Assembly: GCA_948468495.1 (NCBI GenBank)
Contig: CAOKJI010000159.1
Span: forward strand, 1-5,484
DNA from: an uncultured Dorea sp.
GTDB lineage: Bacteria > Bacillota_A > Clostridia > Lachnospirales > Lachnospiraceae
Reading direction: 5' to 3'
Length of the DNA: 5,484 bases
Shown one piece after another: positions 1-5,484 of the stretch; position 1 is the first letter of the stretch; every line of letters begins with the position of its first letter. The notes below the pieces were generated by a model, which saw nothing but the letters and a program-made list of their open reading frames with translations, was not told the DNA's origin and ran no database searches. The position numbers and the translations under genes were made by a program.

Positions 1-857
1 CCCTTCATCTGCAGCAGACCGATAATAAAAGTCACAAGGAAGATGAAAAATGCGAGGGCCGATGCATAACCCATCTGGTCGTTCCGAAATCCAACCTTAT
101 ACAGATATGTCGCCAGCGTTTCTGTCGCATGTCCCGGCCCGCCGTTGGTTGTGACAAATACCTCGTCATATTCGCGAATGGAACCGGTCACCGTAATAAT
201 CGTATTAATCAATATCGTATCTTTGATTTCGGGCAGCGTAATATACATAAATTTTTTCACCGCGCCCGCGCCGTCGATGTCCGCCGCCTCGTACAAATCC
301 TCCGGGATATTCTGAATCGCTACGATAAACAGGATTACCGTATAGCCGATATACTGCCACTGGGACATTGCCGCAATGGTATAGGTCGCCGTACCCGCGC
401 TGCCCAGCAAATCAAGATTGGACACGTCCATCCCGATTTTCTCCAGCATCGGATTCAGCACTCCAATCGAAGGACTGACAATCATCTTGCAGGTAATTCC
501 CACAACCGTCACCATCAAAAGGGAAGGGATAAAGTAAATCGTCCGGAAAAAGTTCTGGGACTTTCTCATAAATTTTGATTCCAGCACGCTTGCGATAATC
601 AGGGAAATCCCAATCTGACAGACAACTGACATAACCGTAAAAATCAGATTATTTTTTATCGCCACATAGAAAATCTCGTCCTGAAACATCTTCAGGTAAT
701 TGTCGATACCTACAAACGTATGCTTCGTACTCATAGCCCCCCATTTAAAGAAGCTCTCATACAAATTGATAAATATCGGAAGATACAGTATCACAATCAC
801 CATAACCATGGCCGGAAGCAGATAGATTCCAATTGTTTTCTGATTCTTTTTTCTCAT
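1..857 (-). CDS. ABC sugar transporter permease, MalF/UgpA-like (3' end cut by window edge)
   Basis: This is an inner-membrane permease subunit of a carbohydrate ABC importer (binding-protein-dependent transport family). 285 codons are visible from the ATG at 855-857 with no stop before the window edge. Family members are about 290-300 residues, so only the last few are missing. Hydrophobic segments lie near residues 8-32, 72-93, 106-127, 160-183, 214-226 and 263-283. The EAA loop that docks the ATPase is clear: E190-A-A-D-I-D-G196, followed by ITLPE at 206-210. A GAGG ribosome site sits 9 bases before the ATG. The gene starts 18 bp after the binding-protein stop, so the two are surely co-transcribed. 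By position it corresponds to FrlN of the B. subtilis fructosamine importer. The partner permease should follow off the left edge. The family is certain; the substrate is inferred from the kinase. Confidence 0.95.
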   Translation of the reverse strand, partial: MRKKNQKTIGIYLLPAMVMVIVILYLPIFINLYESFFKWGAMSTKHTFVGIDNYLKMFQDEIFYVAIKNNLIFTVMSVVCQIGISLIIASVLESKFMRKSQNFFRTIYFIPSLLMVTVVGITCKMIVSPSIGVLNPMLEKIGMDVSNLDLLGSAGTATYTIAAMSQWQYIGYTVILFIVAIQNIPEDLYEAADIDGAGAVKKFMYITLPEIKDTILINTIITVTGSIREYDEVFVTTNGGPGHATETLATYLYKVGFRNDQMGYASALAFFIFLVTFIIGLLQMK

Positions 858-875
858 GACAGGCTGCCTCACTGA

Positions 876-2183
876 CTACTCATTTGCTTCCGCTACTTCT
901 TTTGCCGCCGCCTGAACGTCTTTCAGAATATCCTCTGCGCTCTTCCCGTCCAGACCTTCCTGAAGACTTGCCATGTAGGTATTTGCCACATTGCCGTCCA
1001 CGCACTGATCCAGCCATTCTGCGATAGCCGTATAGTCTTCCGCCGTCACGTAAGCGTCCGCAATCATTTTTCCTGCGTTATCTTCTGTAATGCCGCCGAT
1101 TATTGCATTTGGAAGACCGGTTTCCTTGGTCTGCTTCATAGCCTGTTCTTTCTCCGTCATAAACTTTAAGAACTTCACTGCCATATCCGGATTCTCACAC
1201 TCTGCAGAAATCGCATAGTTCTCGGAACCGCCGGTTACAATGCTGTCCGCCTCGTCTCCTGCCGCGTCCGATGGATACGGAATTTTGAAGTAACCATATG
1301 CATCGTCCCCCATCGTATCGGTATAGAAGGAGAACTGGCTGGTTGCATCCAGAATCAGACCGTATTTGCCCGCTGCAAACTCTTCACGCACCTGATAGTA
1401 ATCCTTGGAATTTACATTATCCCCAAAATATCCTGCGTCATTAATGTCCAGTAAAGTCTGAATCGATTTCAAATATCCCTCGTCCGTAAATGCTCCTGAA
1501 GCCGGGTTGTAATCTTCCGTCCGAACGGCCTGATCCACATAATTAGCGTTAAACTGTCCAACATACCACATGGTATACCACTGATCCGAGTTGCCGAATG
1601 CAATCGGAGTCATATCCGCTGCCTTCAGGGTATCGCACACCTTGGTAAACTCGTCCCATGTAGTAGGAACCTCCAGCTTATTATCCGCAAATACTTTCTT
1701 GTTATACAGCCAGTAAAGAACGGAACTTCTGTAAGGCACCGCATAATTCTTTCCATCCAGAACGCTGCTGCTTAAGAATGAAGGCAGGAAGCTGTCTCTC
1801 CATTCCGAATCTTCGTCCATATACGGAGTCAGATCCAGAAGCCGTCCCGCTCTTGAAAAACGGTTCAGGCATTCGCCGCCCCATGCAAAGAAAATATCCG
1901 GTAAATCGCCGCCTGACGCCAGCACCGCCAGTTTTTCCTTAATTGCCTGGTCGCTGATATTCTCGTACTCGATATGCACGCCTGGATTTGCCTCCTCGAA
2001 ATCAGCAATCGCGTCTTCAAAATACCCTTTGTACTCTTCCTCCGGATGTTTATCCAGAAATGTCAGTGTAATTCCATCCCCATCCGACTTACTGCCGCCA
2101 TCGCCGCTGCTCCCGCAGCCAACTGCAAGTGAAACGGTCATTGCCGCCGTCAGCATAAGTGCCAAAAATCTTTTTTTCATCAT
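876..2183 (-). CDS. Sugar ABC transporter substrate-binding lipoprotein (family 1)
   Basis: This is an extracellular solute-binding lipoprotein of 435 residues that captures the substrate outside the membrane and delivers it to the adjacent permease. The N-terminus MMKKR, a hydrophobic stretch at 6-21 and L-A-V-G-C23 form a lipoprotein signal, followed by a Gly/Ser/Asp-rich linker (24-37). The position three residues before the cysteine is Ala rather than the usual Leu, a slightly atypical lipobox. Family-1 hallmarks include YAVPY (147-151), LYNKKVF (159-165) and the PTTWDEF stretch (173-179). Length is normal for sugar binders. Two ATGs in tandem (2181-2183 and 2178-2180) follow an AAAGGAAGGAAG ribosome site; either could initiate. 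The gene lies 56 bp after the kinase and 18 bp before the permease, with no terminator between. It is FrlO-like by context. A fructosamine ligand is inference; another sugar derivative is possible. Confidence 0.95.
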   Translation of the reverse strand: MMKKRFLALMLTAAMTVSLAVGCGSSGDGGSKSDGDGITLTFLDKHPEEEYKGYFEDAIADFEEANPGVHIEYENISDQAIKEKLAVLASGGDLPDIFFAWGGECLNRFSRAGRLLDLTPYMDEDSEWRDSFLPSFLSSSVLDGKNYAVPYRSSVLYWLYNKKVFADNKLEVPTTWDEFTKVCDTLKAADMTPIAFGNSDQWYTMWYVGQFNANYVDQAVRTEDYNPASGAFTDEGYLKSIQTLLDINDAGYFGDNVNSKDYYQVREEFAAGKYGLILDATSQFSFYTDTMGDDAYGYFKIPYPSDAAGDEADSIVTGGSENYAISAECENPDMAVKFLKFMTEKEQAMKQTKETGLPNAIIGGITEDNAGKMIADAYVTAEDYTAIAEWLDQCVDGNVANTYMASLQEGLDGKSAEDILKDVQAAAKEVAEANE

Positions 2184-2200
2184 AACTTCCTTCCTTTCAT
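2180..2200 (-). other. Six-codon leader frame overlapping the binding-protein start
   Basis: An ATG at 2198-2200 opens a six-codon frame (M-K-G-R-K-L) whose TGA (2180-2182) overlaps the tandem ATGATG of the binding protein. GAGGAG (plus positions 2206-2211) sits 5 bases upstream, a good ribosome site in its own right. The frame could couple ribosome arrival to the binding-protein start, or simply reflect a purine-rich, double ribosome-binding region. There is no coding evidence beyond the start, stop and ribosome site. Confidence 0.2.
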
Positions 2201-2239
2201 AAATACTCCTCGCAACCCTCCAGACAAGCTGTTTCGTCG

Positions 2240-3130
2240 CTAATCCTTTTCCATATGAATCAAATCGGACAGGCGGTCTAAGTCGACGTCGTAACCTACA
2301 CCCAGCGCTCCGTCCTTTACTACCACTGTCGCCGCATATTCCGCGGCTTTTTTCAGTGAAGCAGTTATCTTATCACCGGTCCCGGACTCGTCAGTCCCGG
2401 CCGATAAATAATTCGTTAAAAATGAACTAATATAGGAATCCCCCGCCCCCATGGTATCCGTCGCTTTTACTTTAACGATATCCTGGCTGTAGTAGTTCTC
2501 CCCGTCATAGGCAATCGTCTGGTCATACCCTCTGGTAGCTACCGCGAGTCTGCATCCCTTCTCTACACATTTCTTCAGAATCTCCCTCGCCTCGTCCTCG
2601 GAAATATGGCTGCCGGAAAAGAACCCGTACCGAATATAAGGAGAAATCCGCTCAATATCCTCATCCGTAAAATTATCGTAAAAATCATAGCATACGGCAA
2701 CTCCCGCCTCAGACAGCTTCTGAATCTTCTCAGCCGTCACCCTTGCGCCCCAGCTAATACAGGCCGCGTCAAAGGTCCGAATATACCGGAGCTCCTCTTC
2801 CGTAAATGTAAAGGGATACAAATCCGTAACCCCCTTCTTATTCCAGTCCAGAAAAACCCGATCCCCGTCTTCCAAGTCCACCAGCGCATATCCGCTGGAG
2901 CCGGATTCATGATGGGAATAGCTGGTATCAATTCCCGCATCTTCTAACGTCTGTTCTAAAATCCATCCTGCCTGATCATCTGCAAAAATCCCCATAAATC
3001 CCGCGTCCGCGCCCTGCTGCTTCGCATGATACGCAATATTATACTCATTTCCTCCGGGATACATCCTGCTCTGATGGAGGTAAATATCCATGGTTGCAAT
3101 CCCGATTCCGATAATCCGTACTTTTTTCAT
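2240..3130 (-). CDS. frlD: PfkB-family sugar kinase, probable fructoselysine 6-kinase (FrlD-like)
   Basis: This cytoplasmic ATP-dependent kinase of the PfkB (ribokinase-like) family has 296 residues. Family motifs are Y24-P-G-G-N28 in the sugar-binding part and D225-T-M-G-A-G-D231 with the anion hole and catalytic Asp231. A TRG at 199-201 fits the nucleotide-binding region. Recalled alignment to E. coli FrlD is good along the length: GGN with following NIAYHAKQQGA, D-G-D-R-V-F (88-93), ISWG (125-128), a YDFYDN region (148-153) and YGFFSGS (168-174). FrlD phosphorylates fructoselysine at C6 before a deglycase releases glucose-6-phosphate and lysine. The protein is longer than E. coli FrlD, partly through a Gly/Ser/Asp-rich insert near 243-256. 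The start is chosen because MKKVRIIGIG opens the first beta strand; the ribosome site (GAGG 11 bases upstream) is mediocre. It is the first gene of the operon. PfkB membership is near certain; FrlD specificity is likely, but kinases for related fructosamines or sugars remain possible. Confidence 0.85.
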   Translation of the reverse strand: MKKVRIIGIGIATMDIYLHQSRMYPGGNEYNIAYHAKQQGADAGFMGIFADDQAGWILEQTLEDAGIDTSYSHHESGSSGYALVDLEDGDRVFLDWNKKGVTDLYPFTFTEEELRYIRTFDAACISWGARVTAEKIQKLSEAGVAVCYDFYDNFTDEDIERISPYIRYGFFSGSHISEDEAREILKKCVEKGCRLAVATRGYDQTIAYDGENYYSQDIVKVKATDTMGAGDSYISSFLTNYLSAGTDESGTGDKITASLKKAAEYAATVVVKDGALGVGYDVDLDRLSDLIHMEKD

Positions 3131-3153
3131 ACGCTGTTCCGCCTCATCTCATC

Positions 3154-3177
3154 TTGTATTAACTCGTCTTAGGACAA
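3154..3177. promoter_or_regulatory. Candidate operator 1, kinase-ABC operon
   Basis: This 24-bp imperfect dyad has TTGT/ACAA ends and inner TAA/TTA and C/G pairs, so 8 of 12 mirror pairs match. It fits TTGTATTAA-N3-GTCTT-N3-ACA and is identical at 17 of 24 positions to the site at 4213-4236. It spans from the downstream edge of the -10 box to about +17 of the predicted transcript, where a bound repressor would block initiation. The neighbouring GntR/UTRA protein is the obvious candidate binder (inference). Confidence 0.6.
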
Positions 3178-3205
3178 TAATAGTTGCTAAGTGTACTTTT
3201 GTCAA
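3177..3205 (-). promoter_or_regulatory. Sigma-A promoter of the kinase-ABC operon
   Basis: On the minus strand a perfect -35 TTGACA (3200-3205) is separated by exactly 17 bp from a -10 TATTAT (3177-3182), one mismatch from consensus. The predicted start is the A near 3170, giving a leader of about 40 nt. The DNA just upstream (about 3206-3240) is A/T-rich and resembles an UP element. A promoter this strong would need repression, which fits the operator overlapping its start. Confidence 0.85.
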
Positions 3206-3268
3206 TACATTTCCATTTAAGAAAATAATTTTAGTCATTTTATACAAATTTTTACTTACATTTTTGTT

Positions 3269-3299
3269 AAAAAAAGAGACACTTTCTGAAAAAGGTCTC
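3269..3299 (-). terminator. Intrinsic terminator of the GntR-family gene
   Basis: On the minus strand GAGAC (3295-3299) and GTCTC (3276-3280) pair, and the stem continues with CTTT against AAAG around one bulged base, leaving a five-base loop. Seven T residues follow immediately (3269-3275). It lies about 70 bp after the regulator stop and separates that transcript from the kinase promoter. Confidence 0.8.
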
Positions 3300-3326
3300 C
3301 TTCATTAGTTATCTTAACTTATATTA

Positions 3327-3367
3327 TATTCACTTTTCTGTTACTATTCACTCCGCTCACAGTAACA
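3327..3367. repeat. Short direct and inverted repeats after the regulator stop
   Basis: TATTCACT occurs at 3327-3334 and again at 3345-3352 (18-bp period). Overlapping it, TGTTACT (3339-3345) and AGTAACA (3361-3367) form a 7-bp inverted repeat around a 15-base loop, 4 bp beyond the regulator stop. No T-run follows on either strand, so it is not itself a terminator. It could be a 3'-end RNA hairpin or chance in A/T-rich DNA. Confidence 0.35.
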
Positions 3368-3371
3368 TTCG

Positions 3372-4100
3372 CTACACATACCACTTCAAAAACCTGTCGT
3401 TATCCCCTCTCACGATATCTTTCACCGTATGAATCGGCTCTCCATTCATATCGTATACGCACATCTCCGATTCAATTACCGGCGTTCCAATTGATAATTC
3501 CAGATGTTCTGCAATCTCTTCCGTAGCAAAAATAATTTTCACACTACGCCTTCCCTTATTAGAAGGAATCATGTGATATTTATTAATCAGAATGTCATAT
3601 AATGACTGGGTTAAATCCTCATGCTCCAGCCCTCGCAGTTCGGCAGACAGATGATTCTCCTCTATGGTAAGCGGAACCCCGTTGGCATACCGGATTCTCT
3701 TAACACACATAACCGCATCCCCCTCCCGCAGCCTGAAAAACTCTCTGTCCATCTTAGAAACCGCTGTTTTCAATCCAGCTTCCAAGACTTTAGAACGAAA
3801 GTCCACTCCCTGCATTCTGGCATCCTCAGTAAAGCTCGTCACGCCAACAGGAAGCCTCAGCATATCCGACTGCGCCACAAAGCTTCCTTTCCCCTGAACC
3901 TTAATAATATATCCCTCCACTTCCAGTTCTGCCATAGCATTGCGGACCGTCACCCGGCTCATGCCATATTCCTTCTGCATCTGTGTCTCAGAAGGTATCT
4001 TATCCCCCGGTTTCAATATCCCTGTACGAATCTCTTTCTTAATCTTATTCTTTAGCTGCAAATACAATGGCGTCGAGTTCGTCTTTTCAATTCCACTCAT
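3372..4100 (-). CDS. GntR-family (HutC/UTRA) transcriptional regulator
   Basis: This cytoplasmic DNA-binding regulator has 242 residues. The N-terminal winged helix-turn-helix of GntR type covers about residues 8-76: PLYLQLKNKI (11-20), PGDKIPSE (31-38), the recognition helix SRVTVRNAMAEL (48-59) and the wing GKGSFV (70-75). A UTRA effector domain follows at about 88-235, with the family pattern PLTIEENH (143-150), SLYDIL (166-171) and EPIH (221-224). Members usually repress sugar-use genes until a phosphorylated sugar binds UTRA. The ATG at 4104-4106 touches the GGAGG directly, so initiation there is unlikely; the ATG at 4098-4100, 6 bases from GGAGG, is chosen. The gene is monocistronic, with its own promoter (4147-4175) and terminator. 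It lies between two transcription units that share an operator-like site. FrlR of E. coli and B. subtilis is the same family, but equivalence is not shown by sequence alone. Confidence 0.93.
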   Translation of the reverse strand: MSGIEKTNSTPLYLQLKNKIKKEIRTGILKPGDKIPSETQMQKEYGMSRVTVRNAMAELEVEGYIIKVQGKGSFVAQSDMLRLPVGVTSFTEDARMQGVDFRSKVLEAGLKTAVSKMDREFFRLREGDAVMCVKRIRYANGVPLTIEENHLSAELRGLEHEDLTQSLYDILINKYHMIPSNKGRRSVKIIFATEEIAEHLELSIGTPVIESEMCVYDMNGEPIHTVKDIVRGDNDRFLKWYV

Positions 4101-4106
4101 TTCCAT

Positions 4107-4111
4107 CCTCC
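4107..4111 (-). promoter_or_regulatory. Ribosome binding site that sets the regulator start
   Basis: GGAGG on the minus strand abuts the ATG at 4104-4106 with no spacer but stands 6 bases from the ATG at 4098-4100. Normal spacing therefore favours the second ATG. Confidence 0.8.
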
Positions 4112-4115
4112 GAAA

Positions 4116-4136
4116 CTTGTATTAAAACACGTATTA
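4116..4136. promoter_or_regulatory. Partial operator copy in the regulator leader
   Basis: CTTGTATTAA (4116-4125) repeats ten bases identical to 3153-3162 at operator 1. A second GTATTA follows at 4131-4136, a 12-bp direct repeat of the core at 4119-4124. The right half of the full dyad is not conserved at the same spacing. The site lies in the first 25 nt of the predicted regulator transcript, consistent with weaker autoregulation (inference). Confidence 0.4.
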
Positions 4137-4146
4137 CTATAGATTC

Positions 4147-4175
4147 ATAATAAACCATCTTATATAAAAATGCAA
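4147..4175 (-). promoter_or_regulatory. Promoter of the GntR-family gene
   Basis: On the minus strand TTGCAT (4170-4175) is followed after 17 bp by TATTAT (4147-4152). The -10 is strong and the -35 is weak, suggesting modest expression. The predicted start is the A near 4140. Confidence 0.65.
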
Positions 4176-4183
4176 TGGTTTAT
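4150..4183. repeat. Perfect 9-bp inverted repeat framing the regulator promoter
   Basis: ATAAACCAT (4150-4158) and ATGGTTTAT (4175-4183) are exact reverse complements separated by 16 bp. The left arm overlaps the -10 and the right arm touches the -35 of the regulator promoter. It differs from the TTGTATTAA-type sites and was not seen at the kinase promoter. It may be an operator for autoregulation or for another factor. Confidence 0.6.
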
Positions 4184-4195
4184 ATTTCCCGGATA

Positions 4196-4224
4196 TTGAC
4201 AGCTCTTTTAAATTGTATTAAGAT
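4196..4224 (+). promoter_or_regulatory. Sigma-A promoter of the MFS gene
   Basis: A perfect -35 TTGACA (4196-4201) is followed by a 17-bp spacer and TAAGAT (4219-4224), four of six matches to the -10 consensus. The start is predicted near 4231, giving a leader of about 46 nt. The -35 boxes of this promoter and the divergent regulator promoter are only 20 bp apart. Confidence 0.7.
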
Positions 4225-4236
4225 GTCTTGTAACAT
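4213..4236. promoter_or_regulatory. Candidate operator 2, MFS gene
   Basis: This site fits the same pattern as 3154-3177, TTGTATTAA-N3-GTCTT-N3-ACA, with 17 of 24 identical bases. It has its own dyad: TGT/ACA at 4214-4216 and 4233-4235, and AAGA/TCTT at 4220-4223 and 4226-4229. It covers the -10 box and the predicted start, so binding should repress. Sharing it with the kinase operon suggests common control (inference). Confidence 0.6.
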
Positions 4237-4262
4237 TTAGTTTTTTATCTGGAAATTCCGGT

Positions 4263-4268
4263 AGGAGG
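4263..4268 (+). promoter_or_regulatory. Strong ribosome binding site of the MFS gene
   Basis: AGGAGG lies 8 bases before the ATG at 4277, an optimal arrangement that fixes the start. Confidence 0.9.
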
Positions 4269-4276
4269 CAAAACAT

Positions 4277-5467
4277 ATGAGCAGAAAACACGTATTTCCC
4301 ATCTTTACAGCCTGCATGGTACTTTACTATTTTTCCTATGCCTCCATCATTGGATTCGCAACATTATATCTACAGCGAAACGGATTCACCAATACAGAAA
4401 TCGGTATCTTTTACGCGCTTTCTTCTGCAATCTGCGTCGGCGCGCAGGTATTTTGCGGCTCTTTCCTTGACCGTCATCCTTCCCTGTCAGCCAGAGCTCT
4501 GATTGCCGCTGCTGCCATCTGCGCAAGCGCAGCTGCAGTTATCCTGTATTTTGCCGCCGCGCGGTGGCTGATATTTACCTGCTATGTAATTGTCAATATG
4601 CTTATGCTGCTGAATTCCTCTCTGTTTAACGCCTTTGGAATGGAATATATCAATGCAGGGCTTCCACTGAATTATTCTTTAAGCAGGGGATTCGGTTCTG
4701 TGTTCTACGCTCTGTCCGCATTCCTAATGGGACATATCATAAGCCGGTTCCCAATCACCAGCATCTTTACCGTATTTATTATTTTCCAATGCCTGCTTCT
4801 GGCAGGACTTCATTTTTTACAGACAAACGCAGGCAGCATCGGAAGCGCCTCTGCGTCTTATGCATCTAAAGATAAAACAACCTCCGGCTCTCCCGCTTCC
4901 GACGGATTCTTTCTTTTCTTAAGAAGAAATCCCCGATTGTCCCTGCTATTCGCCAGTATACTGCTGATCTACATCAGTTATACCTCCGTCAATAATTTTC
5001 ATATCAATATCATAAAAGCTGCCGGCGGGGGAAGCCGGGAACTGGGAATCTCCACGTCCCTTGCTGCAATGCTGGAACTTCCCGCCATGGCGGCCTTTCT
5101 TCCGCTGACCAGGAAAATATCCTGCAAAAATATCCTGCGTATTTCCTGCTTTTTTCTATTCCTCAAAGTATTCGCACTGACCTTCGCAGACAGCACTCTG
5201 CAAATCTACGCGGTTCAATGCCTGCAATTCCTCTCCTATGGCCTGTTCACCCCGGCATCCGCCTACTATATCAATTCGCTCCTCCCTGAAAAGGATAAAG
5301 CCAAGGGACAGTCCGCGCTGGGCGTCTTCACTTTTGGTCTCAGCGGACTCGTCGCAAGCATGCTCAGCGGGATTCTGCTGGACCATTTCTCTGTCGCCGC
5401 AATGCTGCTTATCGAAAGCGGAATGGCTCTGGCGGGTGTATGCGGCGTGTTTTTAACCGTTCGCTGA
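4277..5467 (+). CDS. MFS transporter, LacY/PPP-like (MFS_1-like) family
   Basis: This integral membrane carrier has 396 residues and about twelve hydrophobic helices (near 8-29, 42-61, 73-93, 98-117, 135-154, 160-181, 221-243, 257-276, 285-303, 308-328, 345-367 and 372-393). A hydrophilic Ser/Gly/Lys-rich central loop (183-210) separates the two six-helix halves. The loop after helix 2 has a degenerate MFS motif, G61-S-F-L-D65-R66. SRGFGS (136-141) in helix 5 and GQSALGVFTFGLSG (344-357) in helix 11 resemble LacY-like and phenylpropionate-permease-like MFS proteins, usually proton symporters. Start and length are unambiguous and the gene is intact, ending 17 bp before the window edge. It is divergent from the regulator and carries the operator-like site found at the kinase operon, so it may carry the same or a related compound. 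Import versus export and the substrate cannot be read from sequence. Confidence 0.92.
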   Translation: MSRKHVFPIFTACMVLYYFSYASIIGFATLYLQRNGFTNTEIGIFYALSSAICVGAQVFCGSFLDRHPSLSARALIAAAAICASAAAVILYFAAARWLIFTCYVIVNMLMLLNSSLFNAFGMEYINAGLPLNYSLSRGFGSVFYALSAFLMGHIISRFPITSIFTVFIIFQCLLLAGLHFLQTNAGSIGSASASYASKDKTTSGSPASDGFFLFLRRNPRLSLLFASILLIYISYTSVNNFHINIIKAAGGGSRELGISTSLAAMLELPAMAAFLPLTRKISCKNILRISCFFLFLKVFALTFADSTLQIYAVQCLQFLSYGLFTPASAYYINSLLPEKDKAKGQSALGVFTFGLSGLVASMLSGILLDHFSVAAMLLIESGMALAGVCGVFLTVR

Positions 5468-5484
5468 GACCTGCCGCAACTACA

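Noticed and set aside
129..578. Arg/His-rich 149-residue open frame on the plus strand
   Set aside because: It is antisense to the ABC permease, has basic low-complexity composition and no recognisable domain, and the opposite strand carries the EAA motif in the expected place.
2184..2239. Possible terminator or attenuator between kinase and binding-protein genes
   Set aside because: Only weak 3-5 bp pairings and no T-run on the minus strand, so read-through is expected.
2606..2947. 113-residue plus-strand frame inside the kinase
   Set aside because: Antisense shadow of conserved PfkB sequence with no promoter or ribosome site of note.
3206..3221. Possible catabolite-repression (cre) element upstream of the kinase -35
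   Set aside because: The TGGAAATG-type sequence lacks the central CG and the right half of the cre consensus.
3090..3308. 72-residue plus-strand frame with a GGAGG 9 bases upstream
   Set aside because: It overlaps the kinase start antisense and then runs through the kinase promoter and the regulator terminator. The ribosome-like GGAGG falls inside kinase codons, and the protein resembles translated A/T-rich intergenic DNA.
3621..4055. 144-residue and overlapping plus-strand frames inside the regulator
   Set aside because: Antisense to the winged-helix and UTRA coding sequence, with no family features.
4104..4106. Upstream ATG as the start of the GntR-family protein
   Set aside because: The GGAGG directly abuts it, leaving no spacing; the ATG two codons later has the normal 6-base gap.
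4999..5386. Minus-strand frames within the MFS gene
   Set aside because: Antisense shadows of membrane-helix codons; the plus-strand gene is intact with an excellent ribosome site.

Overview
The window looks like chromosomal DNA of a low-to-mid GC, Gram-positive anaerobe of the Clostridia, most likely Lachnospiraceae-like. The clues are consensus sigma-A promoters with 17-bp spacers, GGAGG-type ribosome binding sites, a lipoprotein-type sugar-binding protein and the general character of the proteins. No search was run, so the taxon is an inference. There are no RNA genes, mobile elements or CRISPR arrays.

Layout. Bases 1-3130 on the minus strand hold one operon, read right to left: a PfkB-family sugar kinase closest to fructoselysine 6-kinase (FrlD), a lipoprotein solute-binding protein, and an ABC sugar permease whose last few codons fall off the left edge. 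A near-consensus promoter (TTGACA-N17-TATTAT) lies at 3177-3205. Upstream of it, also on the minus strand, is a GntR/UTRA-family repressor gene (3372-4100) closed by its own intrinsic terminator at 3269-3299. Bases 4101-4276 are a divergent promoter region. On its other side a 12-helix MFS transporter (4277-5467) runs on the plus strand.

How the genes may work together. The kinase, ABC importer and GntR/UTRA regulator resemble the frl systems that take up and degrade Amadori products (fructosamines such as fructoselysine) in Bacillus subtilis and Escherichia coli. Here the kinase is promoter-proximal. The second permease and the FrlB-type deglycase that would complete the pathway are not visible and would be expected beyond the left edge. 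The MFS protein may be a second carrier for the same or a related compound.

The strongest non-coding signal is a pair of 24-bp sites (3154-3177 and 4213-4236) that match at 17 of 24 positions with the pattern TTGTATTAA-N3-GTCTT-N3-ACA. Each is an imperfect dyad and each covers the start region of a predicted promoter, one for the kinase-ABC operon and one for the MFS gene. A partial copy lies in the leader of the regulator gene. This supports a single local regulon under the GntR/UTRA protein. A separate 9-bp perfect inverted repeat (ATAAACCAT/ATGGTTTAT) frames the regulator's own promoter. I see no clearly novel system: the locus is a plausible variant of a known type, with an unusual gene order and a well-defined candidate operator set.
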